The notes beneath the pieces are model-generated. The model was not told where the DNA came from. It was given only the letters and a program-made list of their open reading frames with translations, and made no database searches. Below are positions 1 through 8,011 of a stretch of 33,537 nucleotides of DNA, piece by piece. The DNA comes from Luteolibacter sp. (GTDB taxonomy: Bacteria > Verrucomicrobiota > Verrucomicrobiia > Verrucomicrobiales > Akkermansiaceae): the NCBI GenBank assembly GCA_021298895.1, contig JAJTHK010000053.1, positions 1 to 33,537 of the forward strand, written 5' to 3'. Every line of letters starts with the position of its first letter. Positions within the stretch are counted from its first letter, which is position 1. The position numbers and the translations under genes were made by a program.

Positions 1-105
1 AGAACCAAGAACCAAGAACCAAGAACCAAGAACCAAGAACCAAGAACCAAGAACCAAGAACCAAGAACCAAGAACCAAGAACTAAGAACTAAGAACTAAG
101 AACCC
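1..105. repeat. Heptamer tandem repeat array (AGAACCA)n
   Basis: Eleven consecutive perfect AGAACCA units (1-77) are followed by three AGAACTA units (78-98) and a final AGAACCC. The window starts inside the array, so its full length is unknown. The stop codon of the neighbouring minus-strand gene (TAG, 96-98) lies in the array. There are no spacers, so it is not CRISPR. A short degenerate inverted copy lies at 1021-1055, on the other side of the same gene. Confidence 0.97.
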
Positions 106-971
106 AGTATCACCCCCGCACAACGATCCGCCTCCGCCAAAGCCTGCATGTTCTTTTCAGCTCCACCGATCAAATATCCATCTTCCTTCAGTTTTTCCAA
201 TCCGCGTATCACCCGTGCTTCTGGCTTTAGCCGTGGCATATCCAAGACCCCCACTTTCGCTCCTCCAGTGAGCGCTTCATAAACCATCGATACCGAGTCC
301 TCGGTCACCCAAACCTCTGACGCAGTGGAAAGTTTTCCTGCCAACCAACCAGGCTTTGTGTCTTGGTGTGGGAAAATGGTTAGATTCGGAATTTTATTTT
401 CCAAGCGTTTGAGAAAATCACCCGGTGTCCGTCTTGAATCTGCAACCTGCCATGTTCCGTCCCTCGTAATCTCACAAATCTGCTCAATCAATTTTTTTTC
501 ATCAAACCCATGAATCTTCGATGGACCACCGATCAAAAATATTTTCTCCGATCTATCCCCCTCCACTGGAATCACCCGATTCAATGCGCCTTTGCTGATT
601 ATCAAATTCTCGAAGTCGGGGGTCGATTTAAAATCATGCTCAGGTGCGACACACCAATCAAACAACGCCATCGGCAAAAAAGGTTTCATCAAAACGATAC
701 TCCGCGCATCGAATTTACGCGCCAACCACCACAACACGATATGTGTGCTGCTTCCTGCAGAAATCACAAAGTCAGGCTTTGGAAATTTGCGACTCAACTC
801 CAGCGCCTCACTGACCCTACACCAAATATTTTTTTTCACATCAACGCGCACCAGATGGATCTCCGCATGCACACGACGCGCCATGGCCTCAGCCAGTCCG
901 AGCGATTGGTTCTCGTGACCCGCTTTACCATCGCTGACAACTAATATGTGAAGTGACGCTCTCAATCTCAA
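96..971 (-). CDS. ELM1-like family protein (putative glycosyltransferase fold)
   Basis: A 291-residue protein resembling the mitochondrial fission ELM1 / bacterial ELM1-GtrOC1-like family (Pfam Mito_fiss_Elm1). The N-terminus has the family's VVSDGKAGHENQ segment. The middle has FVISAGSSTH, and the C-terminal half has VTEDSVSMVYEAL, which resembles the donor-binding region of GT-B-like enzymes. Bacterial members are thought to act in envelope polysaccharide or lipopolysaccharide assembly; that role is family knowledge, not shown here. The start is a TTG at 971-969: an in-frame TGA lies immediately upstream and no ATG precedes the conserved N-terminus. A second TTG at 965 is an alternative. 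The last codons and the stop are made of the AGAACCA-type repeat, so the C-terminus may have been reshaped by repeat expansion. It has no operon partner in view. Confidence 0.8.
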   Translation of the reverse strand: MRLRASLHILVVSDGKAGHENQSLGLAEAMARRVHAEIHLVRVDVKKNIWCRVSEALELSRKFPKPDFVISAGSSTHIVLWWLARKFDARSIVLMKPFLPMALFDWCVAPEHDFKSTPDFENLIISKGALNRVIPVEGDRSEKIFLIGGPSKIHGFDEKKLIEQICEITRDGTWQVADSRRTPGDFLKRLENKIPNLTIFPHQDTKPGWLAGKLSTASEVWVTEDSVSMVYEALTGGAKVGVLDMPRLKPEARVIRGLEKLKEDGYLIGGAEKNMQALAEADRCAGVILGS

Positions 972-1020
972 TCAAGGGTGAATGTTTCTGAGCTAATTTG
1001 CAAAAACGAAATAAACACCC

Positions 1021-1055
1021 TAGTTCTTGGTTCTTGGTTCCTAGTCCTTAGTTAG
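1021..1055. repeat. Short degenerate inverted copy of the heptamer repeat
   Basis: Two TTCTTGG units followed by degenerate ones (TTCCTAG, TCCTTAG). These are the reverse complement of the CCAAGAA/AGAACTA units at 1-105. The two arrays flank the ELM1-like gene in opposite orientation. Confidence 0.8.
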
Positions 1056-1148
1056 CGCTCCGCTCTCTTCATCTTCTTAACCGCAATAGAGTGAGCAGTA
1101 GTACCGGAGAGCCGTGCCTCTGGCCGGCTTGGGAAGTCGCATGAAGAG

Positions 1149-1283
1149 GTCAAAAGTCGAAAGTCTTAAAGCCCTGGTTTCAATCGCTGGTGCGATTATT
1201 CTATAAAACTGGAACATCAACTTCTCGTCCTTCGTAGCCTTGGGGCGAAGTAGGATCGACCTTAAGACTTTTAGACCTTTGAC
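1149..1283. repeat. Imperfect palindromic intergenic element (about 135 bp)
   Basis: The arms at 1149-1171 and 1261-1283 are near-complementary. The left arm is made of period-7 units (GTCAAAA, GTCGAAA, GTCTTAA) and the right arm is its approximate reverse complement. Between the arms is a smaller hairpin-forming piece near 1231-1254 (CTTCGTAGCC and GGCGAAG segments). Such CTTCG/CGAAG spacers recur in Verrucomicrobiota genomes as far as I recall, but copy number could not be tested. A 70-codon minus-strand reading frame at 1077-1289 spans the element and is probably not a gene. Confidence 0.6.
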
Positions 1284-1306
1284 TCCCATCTACGTTCACT
1301 CTGCTT

Positions 1307-1429
1307 TCAGGCCTCCTCTATCGCCCAATCTTCCACGACTAGATTAGGCACGCGGTTGAATTCTCGGGTGTTATGAGTGACTAGGATGAGACCGGCCGCG
1401 CGACTATGTGCTGCGATGAGTAAATCCAT
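1307..1429 (-). pseudogene. VapC PIN-domain toxin, C-terminal remnant
   Basis: Forty codons reading MDLLIAAHSRAAG then LVTHNTREFNRVPNL and VVEDWAIEEA, ending in TGA. This is the characteristic last third of a VapC-type PIN ribonuclease: the D-LLIAAH helix with the third acidic residue, then the TxNTREFxRVPxLxxEDW tail. The first roughly 90 residues, including the N-terminal Asp and the central Glu of the active site, are absent. The remnant overlaps the end of the vapB-like frame in another frame, so a deletion appears to have joined antitoxin and toxin tail. It should be inactive. Confidence 0.8.
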
Positions 1430-1589
1430 AGAGAGCACCAAACATCACAGCCCAATCGTGATTTTTAGGCAATAACACCACCGCAGCACCGAGCCGCGTG
1501 ACCATCACCTCGTCGCCCTCAAAGCGGAACTCTTTAGGCAAGCGAACGGCTTGGCTGCGCCCGCTTTTGAATAACTTTGCCGTGTCCAT
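1404..1589 (-). pseudogene. VapB-type (AbrB/SpoVT fold) antitoxin, C-terminally altered
   Basis: A frame of 61 codons starting MDTAKLFKSGRSQAVRLPKEF, followed by EGDEVMVTRLGAAVVLLPK. This is the swapped-hairpin DNA-binding domain of VapB/MazE-type antitoxins. It looks intact to about residue 47. The last residues (MFGALYGFTHRST) come from reading out of frame into the vapC remnant, so the toxin-binding tail is probably lost. The ATG at 1589-1587 is chosen because the conserved antitoxin N-terminus begins there, although the frame stays open further upstream. No clear promoter or operator palindrome was seen. The DNA-binding half may still be expressed; with no intact toxin the locus looks like a dead vapBC. 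Confidence 0.75.
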
Positions 1590-1904
1590 GTGTAAAGATA
1601 TGTACCAATGGTAGATACCATCAAGTGGTTTCATCTGTCCCAGGACTTTTGTAAACATCCGCAACTGAGGAGTAACGACAATGGAGCGGAGCGACATGGA
1701 CGGTCGCGTAGCGATCGCCCGAAGGGGCCAGCCGGATGGCTGGATCAAAATCACTGCTTACAGGCCGGAACTCCATATCCATTTTCCGCAAGGCGGCATT
1801 TTTCCAAACCTCATAATCTTCCCGTTTCGGCAAAGATTTTTGGCAACCAGTCTAAACCGGGCTACAGTAAAACTGAACTACCGCGCGGCGTAGCCGCAAC
1901 CGAC
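1590..1904. other. Gene-poor spacer
   Basis: No convincing gene. A 70-codon minus-strand frame (1621-1833) has no recognisable motif. The sequence includes GC-rich snippets such as GGTCGCGTAGCGATCGCC near 1703 and CGCGCGGCGTAGCCGC near 1881, which resemble decayed spacer repeats. It lies upstream of the dead vapB and downstream of the msbA-like gene. Confidence 0.5.
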
Positions 1905-3683
1905 TCACCTCAACTCCGCCATCACCATGGCTTGGTAAATGGGATCGGTTTTTTCGAGTTCCTCGTGAGTCCCGTCACTGACAATTCGGCCGTTTTTGAA
2001 AACCAAGATACGGTCCGCAATACGGATCGTGCTGAAACGGTGGGCTATGATGAGGGTGGTCCTGCCTTTCACTAAATCGGCGAGTGCCTGCTGCACCATG
2101 CCTTCGCTTTCCGTATCTAGAGCACTGGTGGCTTCGTCTAAAATCAAGATCGGCGCATCCTTTAAAAATGCACGGGCTATCGCAATGCGTTGACGCTGAC
2201 CTCCGGAAAGCAGATCCCCGCGCTCGCCGACCGCGGTCTTGTAGCCGTCTGGAAACTCCATGATGAAATCGTGAGCAAAAGCCTTTTTTGCCGCCGTTTC
2301 AATCTCCTCTTGAGTGGCATCGAAATTACCTACACGAATATTATCTTCAAGAGTCCCCATGAAAAGCGCTGGCATTTGTGGCACGATCGCAATCCGTTCA
2401 CGAAGATCATGTTTCAAAAAATCCCTAACAGGCACCCCATTTAAACACACCTCCCCATGTTGTGGATCGTAAAATCTGGGAACCAAATGCGCAAATGTGG
2501 TTTTCCCAGCACCACTTGGACCAACCAAAGCAACAACCTGTCCAGCTGGAATGGTTAAATTCAGATCATGCAAAACAGGTTCATCATGATAAGCAAATGT
2601 CACATGATTGAATGAAATTTCGACAGCTGACTCAGGACAAGGCTTGGGTGATTCGGGATTCGAAATCGTATCATCGGAATTTAAAATATAATTCAATCGA
2701 TTCACCGAGGCTTTGCCTTGTTGAAAAAGTGAATGCATGTTGCCGAGTTTTTTTATCGGTTCATATGACATGTAAAGCGCCATGCCGAGAGCCAAGAATC
2801 CATCTCGGGTCATTCCGGCCCGCACTCCGAGAAACAGCGCCGCTGCAAAACCCATAGCCGCAACCACTTCGATCGAAGGGGAAATGATTTGGCGATACTT
2901 CACCACTTTCATTGCCAACTTCAAAATTTCCGCGATCCGCATTTTGAATCGATCGATTTGCGATTGCTGGAGATTGTATCCACGAATCTCAAGTGCGGAT
3001 TGCAGGTTTTCTGACAATGAGGCCGAAAGATCACCCCCGCGGGATTGAAGGGCGGCGGCTCTTTTTGTGAGTTTTTTACCAGCAAACCGAATCGCAAAAA
3101 TACAAAGCGGCACAGAAACCAGAGCAATGAGAGCAATGAACAAACTCTTATCCCGGTATGACATCCATCCCACCATTGCCAAAGCGAACAGCATGGTGGC
3201 AGGTTGTTTGATTAGATCACTCGATGCCTGTGCTATGACCTGTTGGAGTAACTGTGCGTCATTCATGACGCGCGCCAGCAAATCACCTGATGTGTTTTTT
3301 CTAAAGAAAGCGAGTGGCAGACTTTGCAGCTTGATGAAAAGATCCGTTCGAACCGACTCCACCACCCGCATTCCGGTGTATTGGATGAAATACGCATTCG
3401 TATAGCCGGCAACGGCCCTAATCAAAAAAACGCCCGGAATCCACAAGCAGGTGTATATCAGAAGATCATTTCTAGAGATTTCACCCAGTTTTGATACAAG
3501 CCAGATGACATAAGGATTAGTTTGATCCACATTCTCACTGAACAAGATCGGAAAAACGATTTTTATCATCAAAGGCATGCCTGCTCCCGATGCGGCAGCG
3601 TAAACCAGACCCGCGGCAACCCCGATAAAAAAGCTCCACTTCACCTTCAAAAGGTGACGGTAATATGGAAGGAACTTTTTCAA
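1905..3683 (-). CDS. msbA: MsbA-like ABC exporter (fused permease-ATPase)
   Basis: A 592-residue half-transporter of type I exporter architecture. About six membrane segments lie in residues 15-310, followed by a nucleotide-binding domain with Walker A GPSGAGKTT (about 388-396), signature LSGGQ (492-496), Walker B ILILDEATSALD (about 512-523) and the switch His in IIAHRFS (about 548). The length matches MsbA-type lipid A/phospholipid flippases (about 580-600 residues), which act as homodimers in the inner membrane; related multidrug exporters cannot be excluded. The start must be TTG (3683-3681): an in-frame TGA lies four codons upstream and MKKFLPYYRHL has the expected cytoplasmic N-terminus. 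It begins 31 nt after sucB on the same strand, so it may be read through from the suc operon, though the functions are unrelated. Confidence 0.88.
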   Translation of the reverse strand: MKKFLPYYRHLLKVKWSFFIGVAAGLVYAAASGAGMPLMIKIVFPILFSENVDQTNPYVIWLVSKLGEISRNDLLIYTCLWIPGVFLIRAVAGYTNAYFIQYTGMRVVESVRTDLFIKLQSLPLAFFRKNTSGDLLARVMNDAQLLQQVIAQASSDLIKQPATMLFALAMVGWMSYRDKSLFIALIALVSVPLCIFAIRFAGKKLTKRAAALQSRGGDLSASLSENLQSALEIRGYNLQQSQIDRFKMRIAEILKLAMKVVKYRQIISPSIEVVAAMGFAAALFLGVRAGMTRDGFLALGMALYMSYEPIKKLGNMHSLFQQGKASVNRLNYILNSDDTISNPESPKPCPESAVEISFNHVTFAYHDEPVLHDLNLTIPAGQVVALVGPSGAGKTTFAHLVPRFYDPQHGEVCLNGVPVRDFLKHDLRERIAIVPQMPALFMGTLEDNIRVGNFDATQEEIETAAKKAFAHDFIMEFPDGYKTAVGERGDLLSGGQRQRIAIARAFLKDAPILILDEATSALDTESEGMVQQALADLVKGRTTLIIAHRFSTIRIADRILVFKNGRIVSDGTHEELEKTDPIYQAMVMAELR

Positions 3684-3714
3684 ATCTGTAGATCAGGTGA
3701 TTAAAGCCAAAGCA

Positions 3715-5085
3715 TCACACTTCAAGCATTAAACGATGCGGAGACTCTAGACATTCCTTGATTCGGATCAAGAAAGTGACGGCTTCCTTGCCATCGACAA
3801 GGCGGTGATCGTAACTCAGGGCGAGATACATCATCGGACGAATGACAACTTGACCATTGAGGGCGACCGGGCGTTGCTGAATGGTGTGCATTCCAAGGAT
3901 GCCACTTTGTGGAGGATTCAGAATAGGCGTGCTGAGCAGCGACCCATAGGTTCCGCCGTTAGAAATCGTGAACACGCCGCCTTGCAGGTCTTCGATCTCG
4001 ATTTTTCCGGCTTTACCTTTCGCTGCGTAATCCAGAATATCCTGTTCGATTTGCGCGAAGGATTTTTTATCGCAATCGCGAAGCACAGGAACGATCAGAC
4101 CTTTCTCTGTACCGATCGCAACACCAATATCGTAGAAATGATTTTCAATGATATCGGTTCCATCGATACGACCATTGATTGCTGGCACATCTTTGAGTGC
4201 TTGAGCCACGGCTTTGACGAAGAAGGACATGAAACCGAGTTTGACTCCATGCTTTTTCAAGAAATCTTCCTGAACGCCTTTGCGCAATTCCATCACGGCG
4301 GTCATGTCGACCTCGTTGAATGTGGTAAGGATCGCAGCGGTTTGTTGAGCATTAACCAAGTGCGTGGCGATCTTACGACGCAGCATCGACATTTTGCGTC
4401 GTGTGGTGCGACCGTCCTCATTTATAGCAGCAGGAGCAGCAGCGGCTTTTGGTGCGGAGAGCACTGAGAGATCAGGTTTGGGACGCGATTCACTGACAGC
4501 TGCAAGTGGTGCTGGTTTTGGAGTCGGAGCAACGGCTGCGCCTTTGCCAGGTGCGATCATCCCGATGACTTTTCCAATCGAAACTTCTCCTTCGTGCACA
4601 AGGATTTGCAACTTTCCAGAAACTGGAGCTTCAAGTTCGTTAGAAACCTTATCGGTTTCCAAGGTCACGAGGATTTCGCCTTTTTCACAGAAGTCGCCAT
4701 CTTTTTTGCGCCATGCCGCAACGTTGGCCGAGGTGATGGATTCCCCAGCGGCTGGCACCACGATTTCTACGGCAGCGCCAGTGGCAACAGGAGGTGCGGG
4801 TGCGGGTGCTGCGGCAGGTTGTGCTACTGCGGCAGGAGCTGAACTTCCTGTAGATGGGGCAAGCTGACCAATCACAGTTCCGATGGAAACTTCCTCGCCT
4901 TCACCGACAGTGATGGTAAGAACCCCATCTGCCTCGGCTTCGAGTTCATTGGAAACTTTATCGGTTTCCAAACTCACGAGAGCCTCGCCCTTTTTGACGA
5001 AGTCGCCGTTACTTTTATACCATTTCGCGATGTTCGCGGAAGTGATGGATTCGCCGGCTGCCGGCACTTTGATATCGATGGCCAT
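3715..5085 (-). CDS. sucB: 2-oxoglutarate dehydrogenase E2 (dihydrolipoyl succinyltransferase), two lipoyl domains
   Basis: A 456-residue E2 that transfers the succinyl group from lipoyl to CoA in the TCA cycle. Two lipoyl domains are visible, residues 1-77 and 106-178, each with [11 protein letters not shown] (lipoyl Lys43 and Lys146). Ala/Pro-rich linkers follow each (78-105 and 180-225). The catalytic domain runs from about 226 to 456 and ends with SYDHRLVDG (His427, Asp431). Odd feature: the linker before the catalytic domain contains no recognisable peripheral-subunit (E3)-binding domain, and the usual GTGxxGRI segment is missing. SucB normally has one lipoyl domain plus that binding domain. 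Choice of succinyl rather than acetyl substrate is inferred from sucA 25 nt upstream. No Shine-Dalgarno sequence precedes the ATG. Confidence 0.93.
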   Translation of the reverse strand: MAIDIKVPAAGESITSANIAKWYKSNGDFVKKGEALVSLETDKVSNELEAEADGVLTITVGEGEEVSIGTVIGQLAPSTGSSAPAAVAQPAAAPAPAPPVATGAAVEIVVPAAGESITSANVAAWRKKDGDFCEKGEILVTLETDKVSNELEAPVSGKLQILVHEGEVSIGKVIGMIAPGKGAAVAPTPKPAPLAAVSESRPKPDLSVLSAPKAAAAPAAINEDGRTTRRKMSMLRRKIATHLVNAQQTAAILTTFNEVDMTAVMELRKGVQEDFLKKHGVKLGFMSFFVKAVAQALKDVPAINGRIDGTDIIENHFYDIGVAIGTEKGLIVPVLRDCDKKSFAQIEQDILDYAAKGKAGKIEIEDLQGGVFTISNGGTYGSLLSTPILNPPQSGILGMHTIQQRPVALNGQVVIRPMMYLALSYDHRLVDGKEAVTFLIRIKECLESPHRLMLEV

Positions 5086-5110
5086 GATAGAGGTAGTTTA
5101 TATAAAAATG

Positions 5111-7882
5111 TTAGATTTCGAAGGCTTGAGTGAGAAGTGCTTTTTGTTCGCGATAGTGCATGGCTTTGGATCCTGCAGCAGGACTCGAACCGGGTTTACG
5201 CCCCGCATAGACAGGCCAGACACCGAGAGTAGCTTCAATTTGTGGAGCGATGTAAGACCATGCGCCCATATTTTTCGGCTCCTCTTGACACCAGACCAAG
5301 CGCTCAACATTTGGTAGGGCTTGCAATTGAGCTTTTAGCATTTCTCCGTGGAAAGGATAGAGTTGCTCAACGCGCAAAATCGCGACGTCATTGATGTTGT
5401 GATCTTTCCGGTAGGCGGCGAGATCGTAGTAGACTTTACCGGAGCAGAGCACGACGCGTTTCACCTGATCCGGATTTTCAAAGACCATGGTGTCGGGTAG
5501 GATTTCTTGGAAGCAGGTGCCTTCAAGAAACTCTTCTTCGCTTGAAATCGCTTCCGGTCTGCTGAGCAAACTTTTCGGAGTCATTAAGACCAGAGGTTTG
5601 CGGAACTTGCGATGCTTCTGACGGCGTAGTGCGTGGAAGTATTGGGCGGGTGTGGTGAAGTTTCCGACAATGAGATTGTCTTCCGCACAAAGCTGAAGGA
5701 AACGCTCAAGACGCGCGCTGGAGTGCTCGGGTCCCATACCTTCGTAGCCGTGTGGGAGGAGCATTACCAAGTCGCTTGGTGTCTGCCATTTCGATTCAGC
5801 AGAAGAAATAAACTGATCGATGATGACCTGAGCACCGTTCGAGAAATCCCCGAACTGGGCTTCCCACATCAGCAACATGCTCGGATAGGAAAGCGAATAA
5901 CCGTAATCAAATCCTAGCACTGCGAATTCGGAGAGCAAGGAATTGTATACACAGAACTTCGCTTGATCCGGAGAAAGATTTTGAAGCGGGATGTAGCGCT
6001 CGCGTGTTTCATAATCATAAAAGACCGCATGGCGATGGGAGAACGTGCCGCGGCGGCAATCTTGTCCGGAAAGACGGATTGGAGTATTTTCTAACAAAAG
6101 CGAACCGAATGCGAGCGATTCCGCGAAAGCCCAATCGAACGGGCCAGCATTCTCAAGTGCTTCGATACGACGCGGGACGAAGCGTTTTTCCAAAGTTGGA
6201 TTCAGACTGAAATTATCTGGAACGGTTGTTAGAGCCTTTCCAACGTTTTGCAAAACATCACGGCTAATTCCTGTGGCGACCGGTGCGTGAGAGTAGTTAG
6301 GCTGGATAATCGCTGTTGATCCACTGAAAACCGTGCGGTCACCAGCTTCGGATAGTTCAACCATGGTTTTGTGACCATCTTCCAACTTGTCCCAAATCGC
6401 TTGTTCCAAATCATCGGCCTCTTTTTGAGTTAGCACGCCTGTGGAAACGAGTTGGCGTTTGTAAACTTGGCCGAATGTTTCGCGTGCAGCGATGTGCTTG
6501 GCGATGAGCGGTTGAGTGAACGCAGCTTGGTCGGCCTCGTTGTGACCTTGGCGGCGGTAGCAATACATATCGATGACGATATCGCGGCCAAATTTCTGGC
6601 GGAATTCCAAAGCGAATTGTGCGGCCCAGTAAAGCTCCATCGGCTCCTCTCCGTTGACGTGGAGAATTGGCGCTTCGATCATTTTTGCCACATCCGTCGC
6701 GTAGGCGGACGAACGCGCATCGGCAGGCATCGTGGTGAAACCGATTTGGTTGTTGATGATCAGATGGATCGTTCCACCTGTGCGATAACCTGGAAGCTGG
6801 GAAAGGTTCAACACTTCCGCAACTGAGCCCTGACCTGCGAAGGCAGCATCGCCGTGAATCAAAATCGGCAACACGCGTTTGCGATCCGTCGAGACTCCAT
6901 CGTCTCCTATCACGCGCTGACGTGCACGTGCCTTGCCTTCGACAACCGCATTCACTGCCTCAAGGTGACTGGGGTTTGCAGCAAGGCTGACACGCACATT
7001 TCCATCCGGAAACTCGCGGATGCTTTCATAACCCAAGTGATATTTCACATCACCATCACCAGCAACCAAGCCTGGCTCGTAATCTGGGGTAAATTCGTAA
7101 AGCAAAGTCGTTAGGGATTTTTTCACAAAATTCGCAAGCACGTTCAATCGGCCGCGGTGAGCCATTCCCATTTCGATTTCGAGCACACCTTGTCTCGGGC
7201 AGTTTTCCAAAAGCGCATTGAGCACAACCATCGCGCCTTCACCGCCTTCGAGAGAGAAGCGCTTTTCGCCCAAGAATTTTTTCGCGAGAAAATTTTCAAA
7301 CGACTCAGCTTCTAACAACCAGCGTAGGGATTTAGTTTGAAGTTCATTGGTCTTCTCCGGACCGTGTTGACCGTGGCGTTCGATCCTTTCACGCACCCAA
7401 TGACGCACGGTCGTGTTGTGGATGTGCATGAACTCAAAACCAATCTTACCCGAGTATGTCTGCTTCAAAGCTTCGACCATTTGGGTGAGCGGCATTTTTG
7501 CGCCATTAAGAAAAAACGGATTCGAGGCCTCGCGTGCCAATTCTGCATCGGTGAATTTGTATTCGCTAATCGAAAGCCGTGGGTTTAATTCCGGTGAATC
7601 ATCCAATGGGTTGATCTGCGCTTGGGTATGTCCAAGGGTACGGTAATTATAAACCAAGCTGACAACTTTTCCGTTAAACTCGATGTCGGATGCGGATAGC
7701 GAACTCGTACCAGATACGAAGGCCTCCCCCGCTTCTTTTTTCTTAAGTTGGGCTACCCCTAATTCAAATCCCTCGAAAAATGCAGACCATGTCTGTTCCA
7801 CAGATTGTGGGTTTTCACACCATTGTGCGTATTTTTCGTCTAATAAGTCCGCATTAAGTCGCGCCGAAACCGTTGAGTTCAT
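5111..7882 (-). CDS. sucA: 2-oxoglutarate dehydrogenase E1 component
   Basis: A 923-residue thiamine-diphosphate decarboxylase subunit that decarboxylates 2-oxoglutarate and succinylates the E2 lipoyl group. It shows the N-terminal segment typical of full-length E1o (LLDEKYAQWCENPQSVEQTW, implicated in E2 binding), HNTTVRHWVRERIE, GMAHRGRLNVLANF, and the TPP-binding GDAAFAGQG with IINNQIGFTT. The C-terminal transketolase-like domain contains LPHGYEGMGPEHSSARLERF. The length is normal for the family (about 900-950). It forms an operon with sucB (25 nt gap). No E3 (lpd) gene is in the window. The ATG at 7882 has no Shine-Dalgarno sequence but fits the family N-terminus. Confidence 0.96.
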   Translation of the reverse strand: MNSTVSARLNADLLDEKYAQWCENPQSVEQTWSAFFEGFELGVAQLKKKEAGEAFVSGTSSLSASDIEFNGKVVSLVYNYRTLGHTQAQINPLDDSPELNPRLSISEYKFTDAELAREASNPFFLNGAKMPLTQMVEALKQTYSGKIGFEFMHIHNTTVRHWVRERIERHGQHGPEKTNELQTKSLRWLLEAESFENFLAKKFLGEKRFSLEGGEGAMVVLNALLENCPRQGVLEIEMGMAHRGRLNVLANFVKKSLTTLLYEFTPDYEPGLVAGDGDVKYHLGYESIREFPDGNVRVSLAANPSHLEAVNAVVEGKARARQRVIGDDGVSTDRKRVLPILIHGDAAFAGQGSVAEVLNLSQLPGYRTGGTIHLIINNQIGFTTMPADARSSAYATDVAKMIEAPILHVNGEEPMELYWAAQFALEFRQKFGRDIVIDMYCYRRQGHNEADQAAFTQPLIAKHIAARETFGQVYKRQLVSTGVLTQKEADDLEQAIWDKLEDGHKTMVELSEAGDRTVFSGSTAIIQPNYSHAPVATGISRDVLQNVGKALTTVPDNFSLNPTLEKRFVPRRIEALENAGPFDWAFAESLAFGSLLLENTPIRLSGQDCRRGTFSHRHAVFYDYETRERYIPLQNLSPDQAKFCVYNSLLSEFAVLGFDYGYSLSYPSMLLMWEAQFGDFSNGAQVIIDQFISSAESKWQTPSDLVMLLPHGYEGMGPEHSSARLERFLQLCAEDNLIVGNFTTPAQYFHALRRQKHRKFRKPLVLMTPKSLLSRPEAISSEEEFLEGTCFQEILPDTMVFENPDQVKRVVLCSGKVYYDLAAYRKDHNINDVAILRVEQLYPFHGEMLKAQLQALPNVERLVWCQEEPKNMGAWSYIAPQIEATLGVWPVYAGRKPGSSPAAGSKAMHYREQKALLTQAFEI

Positions 7883-7942
7883 GAGTTTAATAATAAATGC
7901 GTGCGGGGTTTCTGAGATTCAGCTTGCCCTCGGCGCGCAGGC

Positions 7943-7973
7943 ATTAGTTAAAGGTCTCGCAGGCTTGCGTCAA
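7943..7973 (-). promoter_or_regulatory. Candidate sigma-70-like promoter of sucA
   Basis: On the minus strand a TTGACG -35 element (7973-7968) is followed after 19 nt by ACTAAT (7948-7943, four of six matches to TATAAT). This is about 60 nt before the sucA ATG, in the 129-bp divergent gap shared with the ABC ATPase gene. The spacing is longer than ideal, so this is only a candidate. Confidence 0.35.
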
Positions 7974-8011
7974 TCATTGCAGAATGAAATTATCCCGCTG
8001 CCCTCAACCGA

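Noticed and set aside
1-105. CRISPR-like repetitive array
   Set aside because: Units are contiguous 7-mers without spacers and there are no cas genes.
1077-1289. 70-residue minus-strand frame with RPKATKDEKL-type sequence
   Set aside because: It spans the palindromic spacer element, so the peptide is a translation of a repeat rather than a gene.
1621-1833. 70-residue minus-strand frame starting MPKREDYEVWKN
   Set aside because: No recognisable family, overlaps other open frames in a repeat-rich spacer; not supportable as a gene without homologues.
3805-4467. 220-residue open frame antisense to sucB
   Set aside because: Fully inside the E2 catalytic domain with low-complexity, motif-free translation.
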